From contig JASLAE010000257.1 of the NCBI GenBank assembly GCA_030147305.1, positions 1 to 13,099 on the forward strand: a stretch of DNA of 13,099 bases. Reading direction: 5' to 3'. Below, piece by piece: positions 12,698-13,099 of the stretch. The notes under the pieces are model-generated. The model was not told where the DNA came from. It did no database searches and worked only from the letters and a program-made list of their open reading frames with translations. This DNA is from Cesiribacter sp. (GTDB lineage: Bacteria; Bacteroidota; Bacteroidia; Cytophagales; Cyclobacteriaceae). Position 1 is the stretch's first letter. Each line of letters opens with the position of its first letter. The position numbers and the translations under genes were made by a program.

Positions 12698-13099
12698 GCA
12701 TTGGATCTATCTTCCAGTCAAAAAGCCCTACGACAATATAAGAAGTACCCAGAGCGTTTAGCGTGCCAGCCCTGGTTTTATATAGCTCCATTTGGTTACC
12801 AAATGTAGCTGTTAAGGCCAACCTAAAAAAAGCATGAAGTTTATGGCAGCAATGCTTACAAACTGGGCTAAAGCCGGGTTATGAAAATCGTGTTTACCCA
12901 ACCCTTCCGAACCTGCCGAAATACTAATAAAAAGGAAGAAGAGAAGGGTGGAAACACCAAAACAATAACAGGTTTTGCCTGCCAGAACACTGCTAATTAG
13001 GTCTTCCCCTTTGTTTATCAGAATTCTCTATTTAACTCCAGGTAGGTGATAAAGCAAAATGTTGAATTCAGGCAGTCAGGTACTGCAAATGATTAATTA
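12698..13099. other. Right-edge interval without a supported gene
   Basis: No complete gene is supported here. A 27-base interrupted dyad lies at 12784-12810 (AGCT-C-CATTTGGT-T-ACCAAATG-T-AGCT). On the minus strand a frame of about 70 codons is open from near 13030 to a TAA at 12812 and reads membrane-protein-like (CFGVSTLLFFLFISISAG, ALAQFVSIAAINFMLFLGWP), but it has no usable start codon. No terminator is obvious after the antiporter gene. Confidence 0.45.
12784..12810. repeat. Interrupted palindrome downstream of the antiporter gene
   Basis: CATTTGGT (12789-12796) and ACCAAATG (12798-12805) are perfect inverted copies around one base, and are flanked by AGCT on both sides with one mismatch between. 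No T-run follows on either strand, so an operator-like site is more likely than a terminator. Confidence 0.35.

Overview
The window looks like chromosome from a member of the Bacteroidetes (Bacteroidota), most likely a Cytophagales-type organism. The evidence is the rpmB-rpmG-DUF4295 small-gene cluster, a DUF6452/DUF6048 gene pair, promoter -7 elements of the TAnnTTTG type used by the Bacteroidetes sigma factor, weak or absent Shine-Dalgarno sequences, and several secreted or lipoprotein genes. There is no tRNA, rRNA, CRISPR array or intact mobile element.

Layout. The left edge (1-73, minus) holds the first 24 codons of a gene that runs out of the window. After a weakly coding stretch comes an orphan sensor histidine kinase (634-2163, minus) whose membrane domain is a recognisable ethylene-binding domain with the copper-ligand Cys and His. 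A 68-codon unknown gene (2317-2523, minus) lies just upstream and is separated from it by a strong terminator. The interval 2524-3041 has no gene but is dense in perfect inverted repeats. rimO (3097-4416, minus, TTG start) follows. Divergent from it is the two-gene ATGA-overlapping pair of a DUF6452-like lipoprotein and a DUF6048-like secreted protein (4712-5943, plus). Next are the wreckage of an M48-family metallopeptidase gene (6101-6447, plus) and a lipoprotein of unknown function (6459-7058, plus).

The right half starts with ftsY (7186-8172, minus). Upstream of it is the ribosomal mini-operon rpmB-rpmG-DUF4295 (8861 to 8258, minus), with an intrinsic terminator between that operon and ftsY. 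Further along are a tiny Cys-rich DUF5522-like protein (8967-9137, minus), a small signal-peptide protein resembling an outer-membrane barrel (9178-9717, minus), ornithine aminotransferase rocD with a four-cysteine insert (10025-11311, plus), and a CPA1-type cation:proton antiporter (11390-12697, plus). The last 400 bases hold no convincing gene.

How it fits together. FtsY (SRP receptor), L28, L33 and RimO (S12 methylthiolation) are translation and secretion housekeeping genes. In many Bacteroidetes ftsY is directly followed by rimO; here about 2.7 kb of envelope-type genes and a dead peptidase gene sit between them. The most notable items are the ethylene-receptor-like kinase, the M48 pseudogene and the palindrome-rich interval.
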